DNA from: Actinomycetes bacterium
Lineage (GTDB): Bacteria; Actinomycetota; Actinomycetes; Propionibacteriales; Nocardioidaceae
Length of the DNA: 64,000 nucleotides
Reading direction: 5' to 3'
Assembly: GCA_023460975.1 (NCBI GenBank)
Contig: JAEWOG010000020.1
Span: 1-64,000 of the forward strand
The position numbers and the translations under genes are program-made. Position 1 is the stretch's first letter. Every line of letters starts with the position of its first letter. The notes under the pieces are model-generated. The model did no database searches. It was not told the DNA's origin and was given only the letters and a program-made list of their open reading frames with translations. Of this stretch, positions 18,105 through 26,464 are shown in pieces.

Positions 18105-19079
18105 ATGGCGCAGCTCACGCTCACGGGACTGAGCCGTGACGGCAAGCGCCTGACCTTGGTGGACGACACCGGCAAGGAACACACCTTGACGGTGGACTCC
18201 GTACTGCGCGCCGCGGTCCGCGGCGAGCGCGACCGCATCGGCCAGTTGGAGATCCAGATGGAATCAGCACTCCGCCCCCGCGACATCCAGGCCCGGATTC
18301 GATCCGGGGAGAGCCCTGAGACGGTCGCCGAGGCCGCGCAGACCAGCGTCGAGCGGATCATGCCGTACGCGGCTCCCGTGCTGGCCGAGCGCGCGCACAT
18401 GGCCGAGCGCGCCCAACTGTCCTCTGTGCGCCGCCGTGGTGGCGAGGGTGCTCGCACGCTCGGCGAGGCGGTCGCCTTCCAGCTGCGCGCTCACAACGTC
18501 GACCCCGATGGAGTCGAGTGGGACGCGTGGCGCCGCGAGGACGGCCGCTGGACGCTGACCGCCCTGTACGAGACCCCCGCGCGCGCTGGGCTCGCGACGT
18601 TCGCCTACGACGTGCGCGGCAGCTTCGTGACCGTCGATGACGAGGACGCCCGCTGGCTCATCGGCGACGCCGTCACGCCGGCCGCGCCGGTCCCTGCGCG
18701 CGACGACCTCCAGGCGGCTCGTGAGCGTCGTTTGGCCGCCGCCGAGGACCCCGACGAGTTGGGCGCCGACGCCATCGAACTGGTCAGCACCCCCGAGCCC
18801 GGCGACGCGGCCGCGCACGACACGCACCCGACGACCGATCCCGTCACGGAGCCGGCGCAGCCGATCGAGGCCTACCTCGCCTCGGCACCCGGGCACTCGG
18901 CCGAGGATGAGCCGGTCGCCGAGCCCACCGCGGCCAGCGAGCCGGCCCCCGAGCCGTCTCCTGCAGCGGACGAGCCCGCCGCCGAGCAGCCGAAGCGCGC
19001 GTCGCGACGCAAGGGCCGCGCCTCGGTCCCGAGCTGGGACGAGATCATGTTCGGTGGCGGCGGCGGTCGCGGCGACTGA
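18105..19079 (+). CDS. sepH: Septation protein SepH (DUF3071), FtsZ activator
   Basis: SepH binds FtsZ and promotes Z-ring assembly in actinobacteria. The 324-residue protein has the conserved N-terminal DUF3071 domain (about 1-165), with a helix-turn-helix-like part near residues 55-90 (ALRPRDIQARIRSGESPETV) and the segment LGEAVAFQLRAHNVDPD. A long Pro/Ala/Glu-rich disordered linker follows (about 185-305), ending in the conserved C-terminal RASVPSWDEIMFG motif. GGAG lies ten bases upstream of the ATG. The MOSC gene begins one base after the stop. The length and architecture match known SepH proteins. Confidence 0.95.
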   Translation: MAQLTLTGLSRDGKRLTLVDDTGKEHTLTVDSVLRAAVRGERDRIGQLEIQMESALRPRDIQARIRSGESPETVAEAAQTSVERIMPYAAPVLAERAHMAERAQLSSVRRRGGEGARTLGEAVAFQLRAHNVDPDGVEWDAWRREDGRWTLTALYETPARAGLATFAYDVRGSFVTVDDEDARWLIGDAVTPAAPVPARDDLQAARERRLAAAEDPDELGADAIELVSTPEPGDAAAHDTHPTTDPVTEPAQPIEAYLASAPGHSAEDEPVAEPTAASEPAPEPSPAADEPAAEQPKRASRRKGRASVPSWDEIMFGGGGGRGD

Positions 19080-19080
19080 C

Positions 19081-19920
19081 GTGGCCATCCTCAGTCACCT
19101 CAACGTCCACCCCCTCAAGTCCGGCGCGATTCGTCCGCTGACCAGCGCCGAGGTCCTGCCGCGCGGACTGGCCGACGACCGCTCGTGGGTCGTCGTGGAC
19201 GCCTCCGGCGAGATGGTCTCCGCCCGTACGGACCGGGCGCTGTTCCACGTGGTCGCGGACACCCCCCGTACGGATCCGTCCCTCACGTCGGCCCTGCGGC
19301 TGAGCGCACCCGGCCGGGACGCGCTCGATGTGGCCGAACCGTCCGGAGACCTGGTGGCCGTGAAGGTCCACCACAATCACCTGCACGGAATCGACGCCGG
19401 CGACGAGGCTGCCGCGTGGATCGGCACTGCCATCGGTCGCGAGGACGTTCGCCTCCTGTGGTGTGACGACCCGACCCGTCGGACGCTGAACCCGGAGTTC
19501 TCCCAACCCGGGGACCACACCGCGTACGCCGACGGCTACCCGGTCACGATCGCCAACGTCGCGTCCCTGGCCCGGCTCAACGACTGGATCGCCGAGGGCG
19601 CGCTCGAGCGTGGCGAGGAGGTGCCAGAGCCGTTGCCCATGGCCCGGTTCCGACCCAACCTCGTCGTCGATGGCCCGGCCGCGTTCGCCGAGGACGAGTG
19701 GCTGCGCGTACGCATCGGCGAGGTCACGCTGCGCCGCGCCAAGCCGACAGGTCGATGCATGATGACCACCATCGACCCGGCGACGCTGAGCCACACCAAG
19801 GAGCCCATCCGTACGCTCGCCCGCCACCGCCTCGTCGACGGCAACACGCTGTTCGCGGTCCATCTGATCCCCGAGACCCCCGGGATCATCCGCGTCGGCG
19901 ACGCGGTGGAGTTCGACTGA
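19081..19920 (+). CDS. MOSC domain protein (molybdenum cofactor sulfurase C-terminal type)
   Basis: A 279-residue cytosolic protein with an N-terminal MOSC beta-barrel domain (about 1-115) and a MOSC domain (about 120-279). The conserved cysteine lies in KPTGRCMMTTIDP, the place that receives sulfur or forms the Mo ligand environment in mARC-like relatives. A role in molybdenum-enzyme chemistry or N-hydroxylated compound reduction is likely from the family. It starts at a GTG one base after sepH. It is on the same chromosome segment as the molybdoenzyme NasA, but 40 kb away. Confidence 0.88.
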   Translation: MAILSHLNVHPLKSGAIRPLTSAEVLPRGLADDRSWVVVDASGEMVSARTDRALFHVVADTPRTDPSLTSALRLSAPGRDALDVAEPSGDLVAVKVHHNHLHGIDAGDEAAAWIGTAIGREDVRLLWCDDPTRRTLNPEFSQPGDHTAYADGYPVTIANVASLARLNDWIAEGALERGEEVPEPLPMARFRPNLVVDGPAAFAEDEWLRVRIGEVTLRRAKPTGRCMMTTIDPATLSHTKEPIRTLARHRLVDGNTLFAVHLIPETPGIIRVGDAVEFD

Positions 19921-19922
19921 CT

Positions 19923-20071
19923 CCCGCTGGCTGAGCGGCAACCGTGCCCGCTGGTCGAGCACCGACCGTCCCCCCGCTGGTTGAGCACCGAGCGACCCCC
20001 GCTGATTGAACACCGACCGTCCCCCCGCTGGTTGAGCAGCGCGCCAGCGAGCGTGTCGAAACCAACCACCG
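19923..20071. repeat. Five degenerate tandem copies of a CCGCTGGTTGAGC repeat
   Basis: CGCTGG/A recurs at 19925, 19949, 19975, 20000 and 20026, giving periods of 24, 26, 25 and 26 bases. Each unit reads roughly CCGCTGGTTGAGCACCGACC. The last copy extends to GTGTCGAAACC, making GGTT...AACC termini. From memory, GGTTTCGACACGCTCGCT-type elements of this kind are dispersed in Nocardioidaceae and Microbacteriaceae. It lies between convergent genes. Confidence 0.85.
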
Positions 20072-20075
20072 CAGA

Positions 20076-20921
20076 TCAGGGCGCGGTGACCTCGACGGGC
20101 CGTGAGGGGTCCGTGATCCACCCCGACCAGCTGCCGGGATAGAGGGCGGCCCGCACGCCGATCAGTTCGAGGGCGAGCAGGTCGTGGGAGGCGGTGACCC
20201 CTGAGCCGCAGTAGACGGCCACGTCAGCGCCCGGTACGGCGCCGACGGCCGCGTACGTGGCCCGCAGGTCCTCCACTCCTCGAAAGCGTCCGGATGCGTC
20301 GACGTTGTCCGTCGTGGGAACGTTGACCGCTCCGGGGATGTGTCCGGCCACGGCGTCGACGGGCTCGACTTCACCCCGATAGCGCTCGGGCGCCCGGGCG
20401 TCGATCAGCACGGCCACGTCCGGCACGGCGTCGGCCTCCACCGCTGGGGCCTGGCTCGAGGACACGGTGAACGTCCCTGGGGCGGGCGCTGGCGGTGTCC
20501 CCGTCTCGACGCTCCCGCCCTCGGCCACCCAGGCGGTCCAGCCCCCGTCGAGGACCCGTACGTGGGGGTGGCCGTGGTGACGCAGCAGCCACCACGCCCG
20601 GGCTGCGGCGCGGCCCTGCCAGTCGTCCAGGACGACGACGGGCCGCTCACCCCGTACGCCGACGCGCCGCATGGCGGCCGCGAACCGCTCGGGATCGGGC
20701 AGCGGGTGGCGACCTCCCTCGCCGGGCGCCGCGGCGAGGTCGACGTCGAGGTCCACGTACGACGACCCGGGCACGTGACCGGCCGCAAACACCTCTGGCC
20801 CGCTGGGCCCGCCCATGGCGTACCGCACGTCGAGCACAGTGACGGCGCCGAGGCTGGACGCCAGTTCGGGCACCGAGATCAGCGGGGAGCGGGTGGCTGA
20901 CGGGGGCGTGTCCGGCTGCAT
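20076..20921 (-). CDS. sseA: Thiosulfate/3-mercaptopyruvate sulfurtransferase (two-domain rhodanese)
   Basis: Transfers sulfane sulfur from 3-mercaptopyruvate or thiosulfate to an acceptor. The 281-residue protein has two rhodanese domains: an inactive N-terminal one (about 15-140), where the cysteine position is replaced in VVLDDWQGRAAARAWW, and a catalytic C-terminal one (about 165-280) with the active loop CGSGVTAS. That loop is of the 3-mercaptopyruvate type (CGSGVT). The ATG at 20921 has CAGACT six bases upstream and no ribosome site. It is divergent from thymidine kinase with 41 bases between them. Confidence 0.92.
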   Translation of the reverse strand: MQPDTPPSATRSPLISVPELASSLGAVTVLDVRYAMGGPSGPEVFAAGHVPGSSYVDLDVDLAAAPGEGGRHPLPDPERFAAAMRRVGVRGERPVVVLDDWQGRAAARAWWLLRHHGHPHVRVLDGGWTAWVAEGGSVETGTPPAPAPGTFTVSSSQAPAVEADAVPDVAVLIDARAPERYRGEVEPVDAVAGHIPGAVNVPTTDNVDASGRFRGVEDLRATYAAVGAVPGADVAVYCGSGVTASHDLLALELIGVRAALYPGSWSGWITDPSRPVEVTAP

Positions 20922-20927
20922 GCACCC

Positions 20928-20933
20928 AGTCTG
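20928..20933 (-). promoter_or_regulatory. -10-like hexamer CAGACT, sseA
   Basis: CAGACT, six bases GGGTGC, then ATG. It differs from the window's TAGACT-type hexamer only at the first base; the same variant and spacing occurs before the DUF5998 gene. Confidence 0.4.
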
Positions 20934-20962
20934 CCCGTGGGTGTGACAAGATCTCCCGCGAC

Positions 20963-21634
20963 ATGGCAGAACTGCACTTCTTCACGGGCACGATGGACTC
21001 CGGCAAATCGACGCTGGCGCTCCAGACGAACCACAACCACGCGGCCCGGGGCCGGCAGGGGCGGATCTTCACCGCTCACGACCGCGCCGGCGAGGCGGTG
21101 CTGTCCAGCAGGCTGGGGCTCACCCACGACGCCATCGAGGTCGACTCCGAGTTCGACTTCTGGAAGTACGTCGTCACGACGCTGACCCAGGGTGGCCGCG
21201 TCGACTACATGATCTGCGACGAGGCCCAGTTCTACACGCCGACCCAGGTCGACCAACTGGCGAAGATCGTCGACGAGCTCCAGATCGACGTGTTCGCCTT
21301 CGGGATCCTCACCGACTTCCGCTCGGTCCTGTTCCCCGGGAGCAAGCGACTCGTCGAGCTCGCCGACCGGATGAACGTCCTGCAGGTCGAGGCCCTGTGC
21401 TGGTGCGGCAAGCGCGCCACCCACAACGCCCGCACCGAGGACGGCGTCATGGTGACCGAGGGCGAGGTCGTGGTGGTCGGCGACGTCGAGACCACCGTGG
21501 GCACCCCCACGCCCGGCGCCGAGGCGCCGGACGTGGCGTACGAGGTCCTGTGCCGGCAGCACCATCGCCGCCGGCTCACCGCCGACCGCGCCAAGGCGGT
21601 CTCGCTGGCGCCCGAGCCGCTCCCCTTCGGCTGA
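20963..21634 (+). CDS. tdk: Thymidine kinase, type II
   Basis: Phosphorylates thymidine to dTMP in the salvage pathway. The 223-residue protein has the Walker A motif GTMDSGKST (residues 9-17), the catalytic DEAQF, and the lasso-domain zinc cysteines in CWCGKRATHNAR and CRQHH near the C-terminus. A short acidic insert (about 160-190) separates the zinc half-sites. The start has no clear Shine-Dalgarno sequence. It is divergent from sseA and convergent with the alkaline-phosphatase gene, across a pair of 63-base repeats. Confidence 0.94.
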   Translation: MAELHFFTGTMDSGKSTLALQTNHNHAARGRQGRIFTAHDRAGEAVLSSRLGLTHDAIEVDSEFDFWKYVVTTLTQGGRVDYMICDEAQFYTPTQVDQLAKIVDELQIDVFAFGILTDFRSVLFPGSKRLVELADRMNVLQVEALCWCGKRATHNARTEDGVMVTEGEVVVVGDVETTVGTPTPGAEAPDVAYEVLCRQHHRRRLTADRAKAVSLAPEPLPFG

Positions 21635-21638
21635 CCGA

Positions 21639-21701
21639 CCCGTACGAGCCCCGCAACGTCATGGCCAGCGGTCGCCCCGACAACCAGCCCCCATGACGTC
21701 C
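21639..21701. repeat. 63-base hairpin repeat, copy 1
   Basis: It starts CCCGTACGAG five bases after the tdk stop and is identical to copy 2 at 60 of 63 positions. Inside, ACGTCATGG and CCATGACGT form 9-base perfect arms about 26 bases apart, so each copy can fold. Two such hairpins between convergent genes could end transcription from both sides. Confidence 0.9.
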
Positions 21702-21720
21702 CACCAGACCGCCGCGCCAC

Positions 21721-21783
21721 CCCGTACGAGACCCGCAACGTCATGGCCAGCGGTCGCCCCAGCAACCAGCCCCCATGACGTCC
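21721..21783. repeat. 63-base hairpin repeat, copy 2
   Basis: Copy 2 lies 82 bases after copy 1 and differs at three positions (one C/A and one adjacent GA/AG swap), leaving the arms ACGTCATGG and CCATGACGT intact. It ends 29 bases before the stop of the minus-strand gene. Confidence 0.9.
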
Positions 21784-21812
21784 GCGCGAGGTGACGGACG
21801 CCCCGGCGCCCC

Positions 21813-22964
21813 TCAGTCGACGAGAACCGGGATCAGCATCTCCGCGGGCGTGAGCGAGCCGTGCAGCCCCACCAAGGACGTCTCGTAGGAGAAGTCGACG
21901 CTGGAGAAGATCCCGAAGTCACCCGTGGCCGCCACCATCACGTCGCCGAGTCGGGGCAGTACGGCTCCGCCCACCGGGCCGAACCATCCCCGCGCCACCG
22001 TTTCCTCACGCAGCAGCACCTCGGCCCGGTCCCCCAGCACCTCGCGCCAGGTCGCCGCGACATCGGCTGCGGCCCCGGGCGCGCAGTACAAGTGCCGGAA
22101 ACGCGCCTCGCCGCCCAACAGGGCCAACCCTGCGCGCAGCTCAAGGTGGTCGTCCACGTCGATGCGGTCGTCGTCGGAGCAGTCGACCATGCCATGGTCG
22201 GCGACGACGACCAGGCGCGTCGCCGGGTCCAGCGCCTCACGCAACTGCTCCAACTGGGCGTCGATCACGGAGAGCTGCTGGAGCCACTCCAACGACGAGG
22301 TCCCGTGCTTGTGGCCGGTGGCGTCGAGGTCGGAGTCGTAGACGTAGGTGATCGACGGACGCTGCGCGGATGCCTCGACGGCCGCTGCGATGCGCTCACC
22401 GGCGCGGTCGGCGCCGACGTACTGGCCGCCTCGCATCGACGACACGGTCAGCCCGCTGTCGACGAAAGCCCGCTTGTTGACCGAGGTCACGGCCACGCCG
22501 GCCTCGGCCAGACGCGCGAAGGCCGTGGGGTGGGGCTGCCACTGCATCGGGTCGACGCTGCGGTCCCACATCAGATGGTTGAGGAGACGCTCGGTGCCCG
22601 GGATCCGAGCTGTGAACCCGACCAGCCCGTGGCCGCCGGGGGGCATCGCGGTGCCCAGCGACGTCAGGGAGGTGGCCGTCGTGGACGGCACTCCGGCCGT
22701 GCCGAGGGTGGCCTCCCCCGCCATCAGGTCCGACAGGTATGGAGCTGCGTGCGCGTGGCGCTGCAGCAGGCGCGCGCCGAGACCATCCACGAGGAACACG
22801 ACGTACGCCGGCGCGGGCGGGAGTTCGAGACCAGCGGGCGCTGGCCCCAGCACGTCCCCCACGCCCAGGGCGCGCGCCACGGCGGGCAGGACATCCGCCA
22901 AGGACCGTTGACCGTACGCCGGAGCGACGAAGCCTGCGTCGCTCACCGCGGCGAGGCCACTCAC
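21813..22964 (-). CDS. Alkaline phosphatase-superfamily nucleotide pyrophosphatase/phosphodiesterase
   Basis: A 383-residue hydrolase. Recognisable features are VFLVDGLGARLL (first metal aspartate, about residue 60), GVPSTTATSLTSLGTAM with the nucleophilic threonine, the DSDLDATGHKHG loop and VVADHGMVD carrying the later metal ligands. No signal peptide or membrane segment is seen, so the protein is probably cytosolic. The GTG start at 22964 overlaps the stop of the DUF5998 gene (GTGA), so the two are translationally coupled; the longer reading to 23159 runs through that gene in another frame. Substrate unknown. Confidence 0.88.
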   Translation of the reverse strand: MSGLAAVSDAGFVAPAYGQRSLADVLPAVARALGVGDVLGPAPAGLELPPAPAYVVFLVDGLGARLLQRHAHAAPYLSDLMAGEATLGTAGVPSTTATSLTSLGTAMPPGGHGLVGFTARIPGTERLLNHLMWDRSVDPMQWQPHPTAFARLAEAGVAVTSVNKRAFVDSGLTVSSMRGGQYVGADRAGERIAAAVEASAQRPSITYVYDSDLDATGHKHGTSSLEWLQQLSVIDAQLEQLREALDPATRLVVVADHGMVDCSDDDRIDVDDHLELRAGLALLGGEARFRHLYCAPGAAADVAATWREVLGDRAEVLLREETVARGWFGPVGGAVLPRLGDVMVAATGDFGIFSSVDFSYETSLVGLHGSLTPAEMLIPVLVD

Positions 22965-23545
22965 CTGCGCTGGGTCCGGCTCTGCAGGGCCTCGGCGAAA
23001 CCGAGCAGGCTCGCGACCGCCTGCTCCCCCTCCGCTGCGGCGGAGACGCGGAGTGAGAAGTCGTCCCCGGAGACCACGCCCGTGTAGCCGTGGTCGGCGT
23101 CGCACTGCGGATCGGAGCAGCCCGCGGGCTCCAGGTCGATGCGGCTCACGGCGCCCCACCCAATGGTGAGGACGGCCTCGGCGGCCGGCTTGCGCCCGGT
23201 CGTCGGGTTGGCGACCACGCGGGTCACCACGACGTTGGTCACGGCGCTGAGGGCGATCGCCTCGGTCGAGGTGGAGGTGTACGGCTCGGGGAGCAGGTTG
23301 TCCCCGGGGTGCTCGTCGGTGTGGGCGAGGATGAGTCGCGACTCGGTGACCACGACCACGGTCAGGTGGCGGCGCACCTCGTCATGGTCGAAGGTCGGCT
23401 CGTGGTGCACGTAGTACGCCACCACGTCCTCGCCGCCCAGCGCGCCGAAGACGGAGTCGGCGACGACCTCGGGGTAGTAGCCGGTGCGATCGATGGCATC
23501 CCTGAGAGCACTGGCCGAACCGGCGTCGGGGGTCTTGCTGCGCAT
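22961..23545 (-). CDS. DUF5998 protein
   Basis: A soluble 194-residue protein matching the actinobacterial DUF5998 family, unknown function. A CSDPQCDAD stretch near residue 145 offers two cysteines and acidic residues; whether they bind metal is unknown. The first ATG has a CAGACT hexamer six bases upstream and no ribosome site. It is the first gene of a two-gene operon with the phosphodiesterase. Confidence 0.78.
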   Translation of the reverse strand: MRSKTPDAGSASALRDAIDRTGYYPEVVADSVFGALGGEDVVAYYVHHEPTFDHDEVRRHLTVVVVTESRLILAHTDEHPGDNLLPEPYTSTSTEAIALSAVTNVVVTRVVANPTTGRKPAAEAVLTIGWGAVSRIDLEPAGCSDPQCDADHGYTGVVSGDDFSLRVSAAAEGEQAVASLLGFAEALQSRTQRR

Positions 23546-23551
23546 GGGTGC

Positions 23552-23557
23552 AGTCTG
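23552..23557 (-). promoter_or_regulatory. -10-like hexamer CAGACT, DUF5998 gene
   Basis: CAGACT, six bases GCACCC, then ATG at 23545. It has the same hexamer and spacing as sseA. Confidence 0.4.
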
Positions 23558-23628
23558 TCACGCCCCCACGCGGACGCGACCGGGGTGTGGAAACGCGTAC
23601 GGACTCCGACGGGGCGAAGGCTGCGGCG

Positions 23629-26334
23629 TCAGGAAGGCATCGTGTCGCCGGGCATGGTGCTGAGCCGGCGTACGAACCAGTCCGAGCGCGGGTCGAGCAC
23701 CGGCTCGATCCGCACGTGCGCACCCAGCACAGCGGCCCGCTGGGCTCCGGCGAGCACCAGGGGCAGCTCCAGCTGTCGCACCTGGGGCAGGTCGTTCTGG
23801 AGCTGGGCGAGGCGTCGTACGAGCTCCTCGACCTGACCGACGTCGACGATCTCGGTGCCCCGGTAGCCGAACAGCAACGGGGACGCCTTGATCTCGCGGA
23901 TCATGTCCTGGGCATCGTGCTCGGCCAGCGGCGGAATGCGGAACGAACGGTCGCCCAGCAGTTCGGTCATCGGACCGCCGACGCCGAAGGAGATGAGCGG
24001 ACCGAACAGCGGGTCCTCCATGCTGGAGATCCGCACCGGCACCCCGGGCGGCGCCGTGCGCTGGACGACGAAGTCGGCCGAAGCGATGTCGGCGATGAGC
24101 GTCGCCAGATCCTTCCAGGCGTCCTCCATCTGCTGCGCGTCATCGATGTTGCGGCGCACGTGCGCCAGATCCGGGCGGTGACGCAGTCGGTCGGCGGTCG
24201 CCTTGAGGACCACGTCCCAACCCAGCTCGGCACCCGCCTTGACTGCGGCCTCCAGGCCGTCGACGGGCACCGTGTCCCACAACTCGATGCCGTACGCCGC
24301 GAGCAGCGTCTGCATCTCCGCGAACTCCAGGTCGTGCCCCTCGGGGTGGTGCATGAGGAGTTCGTTGACCAGGTGCTTGGCCGCATCGCGGTCGGCGAGT
24401 TCCTCGTCCTGAGGACCGCGCTCGGGCGTGCGCAACCACATGGCGTAGCCGACGGCACGCGAGAGCGCCCTGACGGCGGACTCCACGGCGGGATAGGACG
24501 GCACCGAGCCGCGACCCGCGCTCGCACCCGCGACGTCGGGGACGCGGAGGAGCTCGGGGATGCCCTCGGCGCCGAGGAAGGCCGAGATGATCGGCTTGTC
24601 GGACTGCTCTCCGACAGCGGCCAGCACATTGGCGACGTCGTCACCGGTGACGTTGATCGGCGGGATGTAGATCACCACGACCGAGTCGACCTCGGAGTCG
24701 TCGATGGCAGCGTCGATGGCCTCCTCGAAGTCGTCGGCAGTCGCGTCCGCTCCCAGGGCGACCTGCTTGTTGACCACGAGCCCCTCACTCGCGGAGGCGT
24801 CCGCGGCCAGCAGTCCCAGCGCGTCGGAGTTGCCCACGATCGCCACGCGACGGCCCCGAGGCAGCGGCTGGTGGGCCAGGAACTGGGCGACGTCGAACAT
24901 CTCCTCCAACGTGTCGACCTGGATGACGCCCGCCTGACGGAACATCGCGTCCACCGCTTCGGAGGGGGCGGCGATCTTGCGTACGGCGTGCCCCATCGGC
25001 ACACCCTGGGAGCTGCGCCCCGACCGCACCGCGATGATCGGCTTGCGCCGGCTCACCCGGCGCGCGATCCGGGAGAACTTGCGCGGGTTACCGATCGACT
25101 CGAGGTAGAGCAGGACCACCTCGGTCGCGTCGTCCTCCTCCCAGTACTGGAGGAGGTCGTTGCCCGACACGTCGGCACGGTTGCCCGCGCTGACGAAGGT
25201 CGACAGGCCGAGGCCGCGATTTTGGACGTTCTCCAGGATCGCCGTGCCCAGCGCACCTGACTGGCAGAAGAAGCCTGCGCGCCCACGCGGCGGCATGACC
25301 GACGACAGCGAGGCGTTGATCTGCACCTCGGGGTCGGTGTTGATGACGCCCAGCGCGTTGGGCCCGATGAGGCGCAGGCCGTAGGAGCGCGACAGGCCGA
25401 CCAGGCGCCGCTGGCGTTGGCGACCCTCGTCGCCGGTCTCCGCGAAGCCCGAGGAGATGACGACGAGGCCGTGGACGCCCTTGGCGGCGCAGTCGAGCAC
25501 CACGTCCTGGACCGCGTTCGCGGGCACCGCGACGATGGCCACGTCGACCTCGCCGGGGATCTCGCTGACCGAGTTGTACGCCGGCATCCCTGCCACGGCG
25601 TCCGCGCTCGGGTTCACGACGTGGACGCGCCCGGTGAAGTCGCCCAGCACGAGGTTGCGCACCAGCAGATGTCCGACGGTCTCCTGGTGCCGGCTGGCCC
25701 CGATGACGGCGACCGAGCGGGGTCGGAAGAATCGCTCGATGCTGGCCGACTCCGCGCGGTGCTCGCGCTGGTTCATGACATCGATCGCGGTGTCGGTCGG
25801 GTCGATGTCGAACTCCAGACCCATCACGCCGTCCTCGAACGCGCTGCTGACCTGGTAGCCGGCGTCCTTGAACGTGCGGATCATGGCGTGGTTCTCGGGC
25901 AGGATCTCGGCGACGAACTTCTCGATGCCGCGCTCGCGTCCGGCCTGCGCGAGGTGCTCCAGCAGCAGTTGCCCGATGCCGCGGCCCTGGTGGGCGTCCT
26001 GGACGAGGAAGGCGACCTCGGCCTCCCCCGGCTTGATCTTGTCGTAGCGCCCGACCGCGATCATCTTGCCCGCCACGAGCATGATGAAGGCGACCCGGTC
26101 GACGTGATCGACGTGGGTGAAGCGCACCTGGTCCCGCTCGCTGAGCTGCGGCATGGGCGAGAAGAATCGGAAGTACTTCGACTGGTCGGAGACCTCGTCG
26201 TAGAACTCCACCATGAGTTCTCGGTCCTCGGGCCGGATCGGCCGGATGTGGGCCGTACGGCCATCGCGCAGCAGCACGTCGGCCTCCCAGTGACGGGGCG
26301 GCTGGGTGGGCTGGTCGTCCTCGACGTCAGTCAC
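23629..26334 (-). CDS. GNAT acetyltransferase fused to NDP-forming acyl-CoA synthetase (Pat-like)
   Basis: A 901-residue protein with an N-terminal GNAT domain (about 20-180, acetyl-CoA loop QGRGIGQ), a CoA-binding domain starting at RSVAVIGASRHQETVG (about 210), succinyl-CoA-ligase-like domains (about 350-620, including QSGALGTAILEN), and an ATP-grasp domain at the C-terminus (about 680-900). This set is shared with protein lysine acetyltransferases of the PatZ/Pat group, which acetylate and silence acetyl-CoA synthetase, although there the GNAT domain is C-terminal in E. coli. Synthetase activity is uncertain. It starts at a GTG with TAGATT six bases upstream and is divergent from parC. Confidence 0.88.
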   Translation of the reverse strand: MTDVEDDQPTQPPRHWEADVLLRDGRTAHIRPIRPEDRELMVEFYDEVSDQSKYFRFFSPMPQLSERDQVRFTHVDHVDRVAFIMLVAGKMIAVGRYDKIKPGEAEVAFLVQDAHQGRGIGQLLLEHLAQAGRERGIEKFVAEILPENHAMIRTFKDAGYQVSSAFEDGVMGLEFDIDPTDTAIDVMNQREHRAESASIERFFRPRSVAVIGASRHQETVGHLLVRNLVLGDFTGRVHVVNPSADAVAGMPAYNSVSEIPGEVDVAIVAVPANAVQDVVLDCAAKGVHGLVVISSGFAETGDEGRQRQRRLVGLSRSYGLRLIGPNALGVINTDPEVQINASLSSVMPPRGRAGFFCQSGALGTAILENVQNRGLGLSTFVSAGNRADVSGNDLLQYWEEDDATEVVLLYLESIGNPRKFSRIARRVSRRKPIIAVRSGRSSQGVPMGHAVRKIAAPSEAVDAMFRQAGVIQVDTLEEMFDVAQFLAHQPLPRGRRVAIVGNSDALGLLAADASASEGLVVNKQVALGADATADDFEEAIDAAIDDSEVDSVVVIYIPPINVTGDDVANVLAAVGEQSDKPIISAFLGAEGIPELLRVPDVAGASAGRGSVPSYPAVESAVRALSRAVGYAMWLRTPERGPQDEELADRDAAKHLVNELLMHHPEGHDLEFAEMQTLLAAYGIELWDTVPVDGLEAAVKAGAELGWDVVLKATADRLRHRPDLAHVRRNIDDAQQMEDAWKDLATLIADIASADFVVQRTAPPGVPVRISSMEDPLFGPLISFGVGGPMTELLGDRSFRIPPLAEHDAQDMIREIKASPLLFGYRGTEIVDVGQVEELVRRLAQLQNDLPQVRQLELPLVLAGAQRAAVLGAHVRIEPVLDPRSDWFVRRLSTMPGDTMPS

Positions 26335-26340
26335 GGCGCA

Positions 26341-26346
26341 AATCTA
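26341..26346 (-). promoter_or_regulatory. -10 hexamer TAGATT, leaderless acetyltransferase gene
   Basis: TAGATT, six bases TGCGCC, then GTG at 26334. The preceding GGTGCGGGG is identical to the sequence before the dut hexamer. Confidence 0.6.
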
Positions 26347-26464
26347 CCCCGCACCGAACCCCGCCGGCCGGGACCATCGCCCGCGCCACGCGGCCGAGCG
26401 CGGATCCGTACGGTCCCGGCGTGGCCCGTGCGCCACAGGCGGGGGTGACAGGGAGAATGCCCCC

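Noticed and set aside
19923..20071. A possible CRISPR array (regular 24-26 base repeats)
   Set aside because: The units are contiguous and degenerate, with no spacers and no cas genes anywhere in the window.
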